From an uncultured Lachnospiraceae bacterium (GTDB lineage: Bacteria > Bacillota > Clostridia > Lachnospirales > Lachnospiraceae), in assembly GCA_904395885.1 (NCBI GenBank), contig CAJFOF010000022.1:1-36129 (forward strand): a DNA stretch of 36,129 bases. The letters are read 5' to 3'. The notes beneath the pieces are model-generated. The model was not told the DNA's origin. It searched no databases and saw only the letters and a list, made by a program, of their open reading frames with translations. Shown in pieces: positions 9,689 to 17,845 of the stretch. The first letter of the stretch is position 1. Each line of letters begins with the position of its first letter. Both the position numbers and the translations under genes were made by a program.

Positions 9689-11476
9689 ATGGAACTGCAC
9701 AGCCAAAAGGTAAGAAAACTGGCGCCGGAGAATGACCCGCTGAAGATTGGAATGGGGTGGACCGTGGAGGATCTCTCCAAGCCCCAGATCCTGGTGGAAA
9801 GCACCTTTGGAGACAGCCACCCGGGAAGCGCCCACCTGAATCAGTTTGTGGAGGAGAGTATGCGGGCCATATCGGAGGCCGGAGGCCGGGGAGCCCGCTA
9901 CTTTGTCACAGACATGTGCGACGGGATCGGCCAGGGCCACGACGGGATCAACTATTCCCTGGCGCATCGGGATATGATGGCCCATATGATGGAAGTTCAT
10001 GGGAATTCTACTGGCTTTGACGGGGGCGTTTTTATCGCAAGCTGCGACAAGTCTGTCCCTGCTATCCTGATGGGAATCGGCAGACTGAAGGAGATGAGCG
10101 CCATTGTAGTGACCGGAGGTGTCATGGAAGCTCACCGCATTATTCCCAAATACGTAGAGAAGGATCCGGCATGCGCCATCAATGAACTGCTGACCCTGGA
10201 GCAGATCGGAAAGTTCGATGCCCAGGAGAAACGGGGGGAGATTCCGGGTGAACAGTTGGATTACTACAAGCAGCACGCCTGCCCCAGCTGTGGGGCCTGC
10301 TCCTTTATGGGAACGGCATCTACCATGCAGATCATGGCCGAGGCCCTTGGGCTAATGCTGCCTGGAACCGCCCTGATGCCGGCCACTGCACCGGAGCTGA
10401 AACAGGCGGCTTACGATGCGGGCAGACAACTGATGAAGCTTGTGGCAGAGGGAATCCGAGCTAAGGACATTGTCACTATGAAGAGTTTTGAAAACGCCAT
10501 TATGGTTCATGCGGCTATCAGCGGCTCCACCAATGCCACCATGCATATCCCGGCTATCGCCCACGAATTTGGATTTGAGATCGATGCAGATACTTTTGAC
10601 CGGATGCACCGTGGTGCCCACTATCTGCTGAATATCCGTCCCTCCGGAGATTGGCCTGCCCAGTATTTCTATTATGCCGGCGGGGTTCCGAGAGTCATGG
10701 AGGAGATCAAGAGTATGCTCCACCTGGATGTGCTGACGGTAACTGGCAAGACTCTGGGAGAAAATCTGGAGGACCTAAAGAAAAACGGCTTTTATGAACA
10801 CTGTGACGAGATCCTGAGGGAAAAGAGCAGGCAGCTGGGCAGGGAGATCAAACGGACAGAGATTATCCACACCTTTGACGACGCTAAGGGAACCAACGGC
10901 AGTATTGCCATCCTCAAAGGAAACCTGGCCCCCGAAGGCTGCGTTATCAAGCATACCGCCTGCCCTAAAGAGATGTTCAACGTCACGCTGAAGGCAAAAC
11001 CCTTTGACAGTGAGGAGGAATGCATCGATGCAGTGCTGAAGGGCCGGGTAAAGCCGGGAGACGCTGTCTTTATCCGCTATGAGGGACCAAAGGGAAGCGG
11101 TATGCCGGAAATGTTCTATACCGGAGAGGCCATCTGTTCAGATCCGGTTCTGGCAGCCAGCGTTGCTCTAATTACAGACGGCCGTTTTTCCGGGGCCTCC
11201 CGGGGGCCGGTGATCGGCCATGTCAGCCCGGAGGCGGCGGCCGGCGGCCCTATCGCCCTGGTAGAGGAGGGAGACCTGATCCGCATCGATGTGGAGAACC
11301 GGGTGCTGGCCATCGTCGGAGTGAAAGGTGAGGAATTGCCGTCGGAAGAAATCGTCAGGATCTTGGAAGAGAGAAGGGCGGCATGGCAGCCAAAACCTGC
11401 AAAATATACCAGGGGAGTTCTGAAAATCTATTCTGAGCATGCAGTATCGCCGATGAAGGGTGGATATATGGACTGA
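9689..11476 (+). CDS. IlvD/Edd-family dehydratase, probably acting on a sugar acid
   Basis: A 595-residue member of the dihydroxyacid/6-phosphogluconate/aldonate dehydratase family, which removes water from a 2,3-dihydroxy acid using an iron-sulfur cluster. Candidate cluster ligands are Cys77 in TDMCDG, Cys119 in SCDKS and a Cys within CPSCGAC (198-204). The C-terminal substrate domain has [20 protein letters not shown], split here over the family motif. No branched-chain biosynthesis gene is nearby; instead it sits between an FCD regulator and a CdaR/glycerate kinase/GntP region. A catabolic aldonate or aldarate dehydratase is therefore more likely than IlvD; the exact substrate is not readable. 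A strong terminator follows, so it is monocistronic. Confidence 0.85.
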   Translation: MELHSQKVRKLAPENDPLKIGMGWTVEDLSKPQILVESTFGDSHPGSAHLNQFVEESMRAISEAGGRGARYFVTDMCDGIGQGHDGINYSLAHRDMMAHMMEVHGNSTGFDGGVFIASCDKSVPAILMGIGRLKEMSAIVVTGGVMEAHRIIPKYVEKDPACAINELLTLEQIGKFDAQEKRGEIPGEQLDYYKQHACPSCGACSFMGTASTMQIMAEALGLMLPGTALMPATAPELKQAAYDAGRQLMKLVAEGIRAKDIVTMKSFENAIMVHAAISGSTNATMHIPAIAHEFGFEIDADTFDRMHRGAHYLLNIRPSGDWPAQYFYYAGGVPRVMEEIKSMLHLDVLTVTGKTLGENLEDLKKNGFYEHCDEILREKSRQLGREIKRTEIIHTFDDAKGTNGSIAILKGNLAPEGCVIKHTACPKEMFNVTLKAKPFDSEEECIDAVLKGRVKPGDAVFIRYEGPKGSGMPEMFYTGEAICSDPVLAASVALITDGRFSGASRGPVIGHVSPEAAAGGPIALVEEGDLIRIDVENRVLAIVGVKGEELPSEEIVRILEERRAAWQPKPAKYTRGVLKIYSEHAVSPMKGGYMD

Positions 11477-11506
11477 AATGCTATAAACGAATAAAATAAT
11501 GCCAAT

Positions 11507-11552
11507 AATGGGAGCTGCGAGATCGGCCTGGATAGCGCGCTCCCATTTTTTT
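11507..11552 (+). terminator. Rho-independent terminator after the dehydratase gene
   Basis: AATGGGAGC (11507-11515) pairs with GCTCCCATT (11539-11547) around an internal loop, followed by an uninterrupted T run. Confidence 0.88.
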
Positions 11553-11775
11553 CGTCTCACAGAAAACTGCTCTTATATTAAAAGAAATTTGTCAAAAGGT
11601 TACTCCGATTGCCGGACTGAGGGAATATTGCGAGTGGGTAAGAGGGGCGGCTCATCTGTCGGAAGCGGCCCTGTGCGAGTATCTGAGCGGCGCCGGGCTA
11701 TCTGAAGATGTGTGTTTCAAGAAAGCTGATAGAAAACGGATATCAAAAACAATGAAAAATTTTGGGACAATCTAG
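11536..11775 (+). pseudogene. Coding-like fragment without a start codon
   Basis: An 80-codon open frame from an in-frame TAG (11533-11535) to TAG (11773-11775) with no ATG, GTG or TTG start usable for its main part. From about 11581 it reads KEICQKVTPIAGL..., then LREYCEWVRGAAHLSEAAL and CEYLSGAGLSEDVCFKKADR. Codon choice resembles neighbouring genes (GC-rich third positions). It begins immediately after the terminator of the dehydratase gene. Probably the remnant of a decayed gene; I do not recognise the family. The rest of the 425-base gap (11477-11901) holds the terminator and the promoter of the CdaR-type gene. Confidence 0.3.
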
Positions 11776-11811
11776 AAAGAGGCTGATGATTCGATAAATG
11801 GAAATCCCTGC

Positions 11812-11840
11812 TTCACAAGCGGATGGGTTTGCGTTAGAAT
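11812..11840 (+). promoter_or_regulatory. Promoter of the CdaR-type regulator gene
   Basis: TTCACA (11812-11817), 17-base spacer, TAGAAT (11835-11840). Just downstream, ACCAGGCAA occurs twice in tandem (about 11862-11880); its meaning is unknown. Confidence 0.5.
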
Positions 11841-11901
11841 AGAACAATAAGATTCGCCACCAGGCAAACCAGGCAACAGAAGGCAGAAGCAGGTGCAGAA
11901 G

Positions 11902-13041
11902 ATGAAAAAAGTAGAGTTAGAACCGAAACTGGCAGAGCGTTTTGTGAATCAGCTTGTGACCTACACAAAGTACAATATCAACATTATGAACGACAAAGGA
12001 ATTATCATAGCCAGCCGCAACAAAGACCGGGTGGGAACCTTTCACGAGGTGGCTTATGAGATCATTTCTTCCCGCCAGGAAATGGCTATCGCCGATGAGG
12101 AGGACAGCTATAGGGGCGGGGTGCAGCCGGGAGTCAATCTTCTGCTGCAATATAACAATGATCCCATCGGTGTCATCGGCGTGACGGGAAAACCGGAGGA
12201 GGTTTACGAGATCGCCCTGATTATAAAGATGGCGGTCGAAACGATGATCCACTATGAATTTCAGCGGGAGCAGGCAATTCGGAAAAAGAGCACCCAGGAG
12301 ATGTTTTTGTTCTCCCTTTTGAAAGAAGAAAATCCGAGCCACAAAAAGCTGAAAGAATATGCTGAAAAGCTGAATTACAACGAAAAAAGGATCCGGGTTC
12401 CGTTGCTTTTTCTCTGTGATGGCAGCAAAAACAGTCTGGAGAAGGCGCTGAATGCCATTACTCACGATGACGGGTTTTCATCTCAGGACATGGCCTGGAT
12501 CTATGACGAGACGCATATTCTGGTTTTTAAGGCTGTCGATGAGGAGCCGGAGAGGGCACTGTCGGCCTTTCGCCCTGAGATTTCCAGCTGGTTGGAGCAG
12601 ATCCGGAAAGGGGAGTTCTATGAGCGGGTTTTTATCGGGACGATGCAGAAAAAGCTGTACCATTACCGCCAGGGGCTGGCCTGCAGCCGGTGGCTGGAAG
12701 ACCATATTGTTTCGGATAGCTGTGAAATCTGGTTTTATGACTATCTGGAGGACTATATCTGCGGCCATCTGCCTCTGGCCGAGCTCCATTCGATATTCAA
12801 TGTATATGATTCTGCCATAGATCAGGAGGGCCAGGATGCCTACCTGGAGCTGATCGGTTCGCTGCGGGAGAATAATTACAATATGTCGGCCAGCAGCAAG
12901 GAATTGTTTCTGCACAAAAATACGGTTGCCTTCCGGCTGAATAAGCTGCGGGATCTTTTCGGCATGAATCCATTTAAGAATTACAATGAGCGCATGTTTT
13001 TTGACTATCTTTACATATATTGGAAGTCCAAGAAAATATGA
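11902..13041 (+). CDS. CdaR-family transcriptional regulator (sugar diacid/glycerate control)
   Basis: A 379-residue activator-type regulator. The N-terminal sugar-diacid recognition domain (about 5-135) has MNDKGIIIASRNKDRVGTFHEVA, in two parts, and GVTGKPEEV. The C-terminal PucR/CdaR helix-turn-helix (about 315-370) has ENNYNMSASSKELFLHKNT followed by VAFRLNKLRDLFG. An upstream GTG (11893) is in frame but belongs to AGGTG, the ribosome site for the ATG at 11902. CdaR regulators commonly control glycerate kinase and glucarate/galactarate genes; a glycerate kinase-GntP operon starts 220 bases downstream, so that is the likely target. Confidence 0.9.
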   Translation: MKKVELEPKLAERFVNQLVTYTKYNINIMNDKGIIIASRNKDRVGTFHEVAYEIISSRQEMAIADEEDSYRGGVQPGVNLLLQYNNDPIGVIGVTGKPEEVYEIALIIKMAVETMIHYEFQREQAIRKKSTQEMFLFSLLKEENPSHKKLKEYAEKLNYNEKRIRVPLLFLCDGSKNSLEKALNAITHDDGFSSQDMAWIYDETHILVFKAVDEEPERALSAFRPEISSWLEQIRKGEFYERVFIGTMQKKLYHYRQGLACSRWLEDHIVSDSCEIWFYDYLEDYICGHLPLAELHSIFNVYDSAIDQEGQDAYLELIGSLRENNYNMSASSKELFLHKNTVAFRLNKLRDLFGMNPFKNYNERMFFDYLYIYWKSKKI

Positions 13042-13061
13042 CGAAAAATTTTTGATCAAGA

Positions 13062-13103
13062 GGCGGTGCATTGTGCTATTGGCACAATGCACCGCCCTTC
13101 TTT
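13062..13103 (+). terminator. Very strong hairpin terminator after the CdaR-type gene
   Basis: A perfect 15-bp stem (13062-13076 with 13082-13096) and a 5-base loop, TATTG, followed by CTTCTTTTG. It isolates the regulator from the glycerate kinase operon. The region 13104-13261 is AT-rich; TTGACC at 13106 may be a -35 box but no convincing -10 was found. Confidence 0.88.
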
Positions 13104-13261
13104 TGTTGACCGGTACATTGAAGAGACATTAAAAATATGTTAATATTTACTAAAAATAAGGGCGAAATATTAAATAATTAGAAATATATGTACATAAACC
13201 CATCTGTATTGGAAAAATAGAAGAAATTTCTTGCGAAAAATTTGATGGAGGATTGCGAACA

Positions 13262-14410
13262 ATGAAGGTTTTGTTAGTCCCAGATTCATTCAAAGGCACA
13301 ATTTCATCGGAACGTGCCATCGAACTGTTAAAACAGGCAGTAGACACACATTTTCCGGGCAGCCAGATCATGGGAATTCCCATTGGAGACGGCGGTGAGG
13401 GGACGATGAAGGCACTGATCATTGCAAAGGGAGGAACGTGTGCATCCTGCAAAGTCACAGGACCTCTTGGAGAACCAGTGACAGCGGTGTACGGCATCCT
13501 GGACAACGATACAGTCGTTCTGGAAACAGCCCAGGCGTCCGGTCTTCCGCTAATTGACAGCAGCCGGCTGGATCCGGTGCACGCCTCCTCTTTTGGGTCT
13601 GGGGAACTGCTGAAGGAGGTCCTGAAAAAAGGCTACAGGAATATTTATCTCACCATTGGAGGAAGCGCCACCAACGACGGAGGCGTGGGCGCTGCCACAG
13701 CGCTGGGAATCCGCTTTCTCAAGGAAAACGGAGAGACGGCGGCGCCGGATGCCTCTGAGCTCTCAGAGATTACAAAGATCGATGTGTCCGGCCTTCTGCC
13801 TGAGCTGAAAGAGGCCCAGATTAAAATTATGTGCGATGTTTCCAATCCGCTTCTCGGTCCCACAGGAGCGACTCACATATACGGAAAACAAAAAGGGGTA
13901 ACGGAGGAACTGGAGGGACCCATCGAGAAGGGAATGGAACATTTTGCGGATATCGTTGAGCAAACCTGCGGATTTTCAATCCGGGATATCCCGGGCAGCG
14001 GGGCTGCCGGAGGGTTTGCGGTTCCGCTGCTGGCTTTTGCCAAATGCAGCCTCTGTTCAGGGATAGAGACTGTGCTGGAGATCCTGAACTTCGATCGCCT
14101 GCTGGAGGGGGTTGACCTGGTAATTAGCGGAGAAGGGAGGCTGGACGGACAAAGTTCCCAGGGAAAGGTTCTGGATGGCATTGGAGAAGCATGCAAGAAA
14201 AAAAACATTCCGGTGGTAGCGCTGGTAGGAGGAATTGGAGATGGAGCTTCCCAGATTTACAACTGCGGAGTGCGCTCTGCAATGTCCAGCGTAAACAATA
14301 TTATGACTGCACAGGAAGCGTTTTCCAGGGCGGAGGAACTGTTCCTCGACGCTGCAGACCGAATGTGCCGTTTCATTAAAGTAGGAATGGAATTAAAGAA
14401 GGAGGGGTAA
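13262..14410 (+). CDS. Glycerate kinase, GlxK/GarK family
   Basis: A 382-residue glycerate kinase that phosphorylates D-glycerate (to 2- or 3-phosphoglycerate). Family landmarks: VLLVPDSFKGTISSERAIELL at the N-terminus read in two steps, IPIGDGGEGTM, IGGSATNDGGVGAATALG, GAAGGFAVPLLAF and SGEGRLDGQSSQGK. Full length. The frame opens at a TTG (13253), but GGAGGA at 13247-13252 serves the ATG at 13262. First gene of a tight operon: the hydrolase follows after 5 bases and GntP 3 bases later. The most likely regulator is the CdaR-type protein upstream. Confidence 0.94.
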   Translation: MKVLLVPDSFKGTISSERAIELLKQAVDTHFPGSQIMGIPIGDGGEGTMKALIIAKGGTCASCKVTGPLGEPVTAVYGILDNDTVVLETAQASGLPLIDSSRLDPVHASSFGSGELLKEVLKKGYRNIYLTIGGSATNDGGVGAATALGIRFLKENGETAAPDASELSEITKIDVSGLLPELKEAQIKIMCDVSNPLLGPTGATHIYGKQKGVTEELEGPIEKGMEHFADIVEQTCGFSIRDIPGSGAAGGFAVPLLAFAKCSLCSGIETVLEILNFDRLLEGVDLVISGEGRLDGQSSQGKVLDGIGEACKKKNIPVVALVGGIGDGASQIYNCGVRSAMSSVNNIMTAQEAFSRAEELFLDAADRMCRFIKVGMELKKEG

Positions 14411-14415
14411 AAAAG

Positions 14416-15324
14416 ATGAAATTTATCGAACAAGTGCGTACACACATTCCGGCGGAGACCGGGTTTATCAACCGGAAATTCCTTGATATCCCGTATGCGC
14501 CGGGAGGCGAGAGAAGACTGCTGGATATCTATCTTCCCAATGAAGGGGAAGGGCCGTTCCCGGTGATCATAGATATCTTCGGCGGAGGATGGTATTTCGG
14601 GCAGAAGAGCTCCCACAAGCTGGAGCCGGCTCTGGCCTTGCTGAGAAGGGGCTTCGCGGTGGTCAGCATCAACTATTCGCTGAGCTATCAGCAGAAATTT
14701 CCCATTCAGATCCAGGAAGTCAAGGCTTCTATCCGCTATATCCGCAAGCACGCGGCGGAGTACCAGCTGGACGGCTCCAGGATCGCCCTTTTAGGGGAAT
14801 CCGCAGGCGCCCACTATGCAGCCCTGTCTGCCACTTCGTCTGCCGCCGGGGAGCTGACAGATGCAGAATGGCCCAATCAGGATGTGTCTGATGAGGTTCA
14901 GGCGGTGATCGCTGTGTACTGCCCGGTAGATATCGGGATGATGGAGCAATTGTTTGCCGTAGAGGAGCAGGCATGGGGGATCAAAACGGTTATCGAAGAA
15001 TACGGTGAGCCGGATTCTATGGAGGCGGTTCTGCTGGGCGGCCCCGCAAAATCCGTGCCCGATATGGTGAAGCTGGCCAATCCGCTTACCTATGTGAACT
15101 CCAAGTGCCCGCCGTTTTTGTTCCTTCACGGTTCGGAAGATTACGTTGTCCCCATCCTGGGGAGCATGTGGCTTGCCGCCAAGATTATGGAAGCAACCAG
15201 CATTGACAATGTGAAATATCAGGTTGTGAAGGGGGCCCATCACGATATCCATGATTTTGAGCATGATTGGATCTATGACCTGGAAGCAGAGTTTTTAAAA
15301 GAAAAGATGAAGGTAGGTGACTAA
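14416..15324 (+). CDS. Alpha/beta hydrolase, BD-FAE/esterase type
   Basis: A 302-residue alpha/beta hydrolase without a signal peptide, so cytoplasmic. The nucleophile is Ser129 in GESAG, the acid is likely the Asp in GSEDYVVP, and the base a His in KGAHHDIHDF. It resembles carboxylesterases of the BD-FAE group, whose oxyanion-hole motif is normally HGGGW; here it reads FGGGW (Phe55-Trp59), so the His is replaced. Lying between glycerate kinase and a GntP permease with gaps of only 5 and 3 bases, it may release glycerate or another hydroxy acid from an imported ester or lactone. This last point is inference. Confidence 0.85.
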   Translation: MKFIEQVRTHIPAETGFINRKFLDIPYAPGGERRLLDIYLPNEGEGPFPVIIDIFGGGWYFGQKSSHKLEPALALLRRGFAVVSINYSLSYQQKFPIQIQEVKASIRYIRKHAAEYQLDGSRIALLGESAGAHYAALSATSSAAGELTDAEWPNQDVSDEVQAVIAVYCPVDIGMMEQLFAVEEQAWGIKTVIEEYGEPDSMEAVLLGGPAKSVPDMVKLANPLTYVNSKCPPFLFLHGSEDYVVPILGSMWLAAKIMEATSIDNVKYQVVKGAHHDIHDFEHDWIYDLEAEFLKEKMKVGD

Positions 15325-15327
15325 AGA

Positions 15328-16695
15328 ATGAATACAACATGGGTTATTATTGTTTTCTTTCTCAGCTTGGTCTTCTTGCTGTTAGGTATCATTAAGCTGA
15401 AAATGGATTCCGGTATGATGATGCTGCTGACAGCGCTGCTCATGGGTATCCTGCTGGGCATGCCTGCGGCAGAGCTGGTGTCTACCACCGCCACCGGATT
15501 TGGAAACATGATGGCCTCCCTGGGTATCGTTGTGGGCCTGGGATCAATTCTGGGCAGTATCCTCTCAGAGTCAGGGGCCACTGATCAGCTGGCATTGGGG
15601 CTGGTTAAAACAGTGGGAAGCAAACACGCAATGCTGGCTTTGAACGGGACCGGCTATCTGGTATCCATCCCTGTGTTTATGGGACCGGCATATATCATTC
15701 TGAATCCCATCTGCACCACCCTTGCGAAACATACTAAGAAGCACGTAATCGGCTATACGACGGCTCTGGTTGTAGGTCTTATGTGTACCCACTGCCTGGT
15801 TATCCCGACGCCCGGACCTCTGGCCGTGGCCGGAACGCTGAACGCTAATATCGGTCTGTTTATCCTGTACTCGCTGATCGTAAGCGCGCCTGCCAGCATC
15901 TGCGGCGGCTGGCTCTACGGCGAGTATCTGATGAGAAAATTCAGCACCAACGCAGAGGCAGATAATATCAGCGATGAGGACATCATGGCGGAGATCAGCA
16001 GAAATGCAAAAGAGCAGCATCCGTCTGCACTGACCGCTGTCTTCCTGATCCTTCTGCCCATCCTGCTGATTTTATTTGCAACGGTTGCACCTTATCTGAC
16101 CAGCAACGGCATCGTTGCCAGTGTCTGCGCTTTTCTGTCCGGATCCAACGGCGTCGGCGCTTTGACCGTGTCCGTGCTGGTAGCCTGGATTATGCTCCAC
16201 AAATATATTGACAAGACACCGGCGAAAGTGTTTGGAAACAGCCTCAATGAAGTGGGCAGCATCTTCTTTATCCTGGCGGCTTCCGGCTCTTACGGCGCTA
16301 TGATCACCGCTTCCGGCATCGGCGATATTCTGGGTTCCCTGGTAATCGGCAGCCATATCCCACTGTTCGTAATGGCCCTGATTATCTCTGTTTTCCTGAA
16401 GGCTGCTCTGGGATCCTCCGCAACCGCGCTGGTTACCACGGGATCCCTGATGGCTCCCATGCTTGCCACCACAAACGCAAATCCGATCATCGTGGGCCTT
16501 GCCATCTGTCTGGGCGGCCTCGGAATCTGCCTGCCTACTGACGGCGCATTCTGGCAGGTGAAAGAGTACAACAATCTGAGCCTTCGCGAAACGTTTATCG
16601 CCCATACAGGAGGAAACCTGATTGCCTGCATCGTAGGATTTATCGTGCTGTGCATTCTGGCGGCATGTTCAGGATTCCTGCCAGGACTGGCGTAA
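15328..16695 (+). CDS. GntP-family permease (gluconate/glycerate-type)
   Basis: A 455-residue membrane protein of the GntP family, proton symporters for gluconate, other aldonates, glycerate and related hydroxy acids. It has about 12-14 hydrophobic segments. Typical features are the opening hydrophobic helix with a conserved KMDSGMMMLLTALLMGILLG region, CTHCLVIPTPGPLA in mid-protein and GSSATALVTTGSLMAPML towards the C-terminus. The third gene of the glycerate kinase operon, it starts 3 bases after the hydrolase. Substrate is probably glycerate, a glycerate ester or an aldonate. Confidence 0.93.
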   Translation: MNTTWVIIVFFLSLVFLLLGIIKLKMDSGMMMLLTALLMGILLGMPAAELVSTTATGFGNMMASLGIVVGLGSILGSILSESGATDQLALGLVKTVGSKHAMLALNGTGYLVSIPVFMGPAYIILNPICTTLAKHTKKHVIGYTTALVVGLMCTHCLVIPTPGPLAVAGTLNANIGLFILYSLIVSAPASICGGWLYGEYLMRKFSTNAEADNISDEDIMAEISRNAKEQHPSALTAVFLILLPILLILFATVAPYLTSNGIVASVCAFLSGSNGVGALTVSVLVAWIMLHKYIDKTPAKVFGNSLNEVGSIFFILAASGSYGAMITASGIGDILGSLVIGSHIPLFVMALIISVFLKAALGSSATALVTTGSLMAPMLATTNANPIIVGLAICLGGLGICLPTDGAFWQVKEYNNLSLRETFIAHTGGNLIACIVGFIVLCILAACSGFLPGLA

Positions 16696-16740
16696 GCTGC
16701 AAAGAGATACGCCTTTCGGAGGCCAATCTATGATATAGAA

Positions 16741-16790
16741 AGACCGACGAACTTGTGAGTAGATTCACAGTTCGCCGGTCTTTTCTTTTT
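16741..16790 (+). terminator. Terminator between GntP and the convergent GntR gene
   Basis: GACCGACGAACTTGTGA pairs with TTCACAGTTCGCCGGTC (one mismatch and a small internal irregularity) around a short loop, then TTTTCTTTTTT. It ends the GntP operon. The GntR gene ends at 16765 within its right side, so it may serve both strands. Confidence 0.8.
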
Positions 16791-17586
16791 TATCCTCATA
16801 TGGCATCATTTTAGTCAACTGAAAGGACGGGGAGGCCATCAGACAGTTATCTTGATTTTTGTAGTCGATCTCCAGTTTAAACCGGTCTGCCCGGATATAA
16901 TTTTCTACAAATTCGGCGGGGGTTCCGTCGGAGAGAAGGGCAAGGCGCTCGCTATAAACGACAATCCCGCCTTCCGGCTGTTCCAAAAGGTGGGCAGTCT
17001 TGGGGGATATCTCTGCCAGACAGTAGGTGTCGTGGGCCTGAGTTGGGGCAAAGCCGAATTTTTTAATCAGAGAATCATACAGAGAATTTCCGATATCTGC
17101 CATTTGTAACCCGCCAAAAAGCCGTCCGTTCAAAAAACTGGTGACGACGGCAATAGGACTTCCGTCACCCAGTACCAGCCGTTTGTACTTTAATACCGGT
17201 TCATCGTCGGAAAGCGCAAAGAAAGCTCTTGCTCTGGGGGCGGGAGCGGAATAAGAAAACTGAAGCGGCTGAGAGACCGCATTATGCCCCGCTTTTCGGA
17301 TATCTCCGGTGAAAGATGGGAGGTGATTGTACTGCCTGGGAATAAAATCGGCGGTAAAAGTACCTTTTCCCTGCTTTCGATAAAGAACACCCTCGTATAC
17401 TAAGTCCATAATTGCCTGCTTGGCGGTTCCTCTGCTGACACCGAAGGTTTCCGCCAATTCTTTTTCGCTGGGAACCAGCATGTTTGGTCCCAGATCGCGA
17501 ATGATCTGGCGAAGGTAATATTTGATTTGAACGTAGTAGGGCAGATGGGAATTTTGATTCAAGGAATCCGAATTGGAAGATGTCAT
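16765..17586 (-). CDS. GntR regulator, HutC/UTRA subfamily
   Basis: A 273-residue regulator. The N-terminal winged helix (about 15-80) reads LPYYVQIKYYLRQII, then PSEKELAETFGVSRGTAKQA and GKGTFTADF. The C-terminal UTRA effector domain (about 100-250) includes LKYKRLVLGDGSPIAVVTSF and FVENYIRADRFKLEID. UTRA proteins usually bind phosphorylated sugars or amino-sugar/amino-acid derivatives. AAAGGAG lies before the ATG. It is divergent from the 11-gene ABC/catabolic operon, and the intergenic region carries several palindromes, so it is the probable local repressor and autoregulator. Confidence 0.92.
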   Translation of the reverse strand: MTSSNSDSLNQNSHLPYYVQIKYYLRQIIRDLGPNMLVPSEKELAETFGVSRGTAKQAIMDLVYEGVLYRKQGKGTFTADFIPRQYNHLPSFTGDIRKAGHNAVSQPLQFSYSAPAPRARAFFALSDDEPVLKYKRLVLGDGSPIAVVTSFLNGRLFGGLQMADIGNSLYDSLIKKFGFAPTQAHDTYCLAEISPKTAHLLEQPEGGIVVYSERLALLSDGTPAEFVENYIRADRFKLEIDYKNQDNCLMASPSFQLTKMMPYEDKKEKTGEL

Positions 17587-17601
17587 AATTCTCCTTTGCG
17601 A

Positions 17602-17621
17602 TAGAAAACATTTGTTTTCTA
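17602..17621. promoter_or_regulatory. Palindrome just upstream of the UTRA regulator start
   Basis: TAGAAAACATTTGTTTTCTA has perfect 8-bp arms around ATTT. It lies in the regulator's 5' leader, about 15 bases before its start codon. Possible autoregulatory operator. Confidence 0.4.
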
Positions 17622-17634
17622 AAAATGTTATATT

Positions 17635-17666
17635 CTTACTTTATCATAGTAAGTTTCGGTTGTCAA
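17635..17666 (-). promoter_or_regulatory. Promoter of the UTRA regulator with overlapping inverted repeat
   Basis: Minus strand: TTGACA (17666-17661), 17-base spacer, TAAAGT (17643-17638) with upstream TGA (extended -10). The -10 region is covered by the inverted repeat CTTACTttatcatAGTAAG (17635-17653). Confidence 0.55.
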
Positions 17667-17706
17667 TGATTGGAAAATGGCAGAAACAGAGCGAAATGCC
17701 CTATAG

Positions 17707-17725
17707 CATTGAAAGACATTCAATG
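17707..17725. promoter_or_regulatory. Inverted repeat upstream of the ABC operon promoter
   Basis: CATTGAAagacaTTCAATG has perfect 7-bp arms and is centred about 40 bases upstream of the -35 box of the ABC operon promoter. Possible regulator site. Confidence 0.35.
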
Positions 17726-17752
17726 AAAATTGTAAAAAATAGATAAAAATAT

Positions 17753-17783
17753 ACTTGACTAGTCAAGTGATCAATGATAAGAT
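17753..17783 (+). promoter_or_regulatory. Operator-promoter of the ABC/catabolic operon
   Basis: ACTTGACTAGTCAAGT (17753-17768) is a perfect 16-bp palindrome that contains the -35 box TTGACT (17755-17760). After a 17-base spacer comes TAAGAT (17778-17783) preceded by TGA (extended -10). A palindrome covering the -35 is the classic place for a repressor such as the divergent GntR/UTRA protein. Confidence 0.65.
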
Positions 17784-17845
17784 ATAGACAAATCCAATGG
17801 GGGATTTGCAAAAACAACTTACAAAAAGAAGCGGAGGAAAAAGAA

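Noticed and set aside
9272-10276. 334-codon minus-strand ORF
   Set aside because: Shadow spanning the GntR end, the intergenic promoter and the dehydratase N-terminus; low-quality composition and no motif.
9689-11476. IlvD of branched-chain amino acid synthesis
   Set aside because: No ilv/leu genes nearby; flanked by sugar-acid regulators and transport.
11499-11705. 68-codon plus-strand ORF with ATG between the dehydratase and CdaR-type genes
   Set aside because: It runs through the dehydratase terminator, has no ribosome site and an unprotein-like Arg/Ser-rich C-terminus. A different frame in the same place looks more coding-like.
13106-13134. Promoter for the glycerate kinase operon (TTGACC with TTAAAA)
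   Set aside because: The -10 match is poor; the region is AT-rich and several weak alternatives exist.
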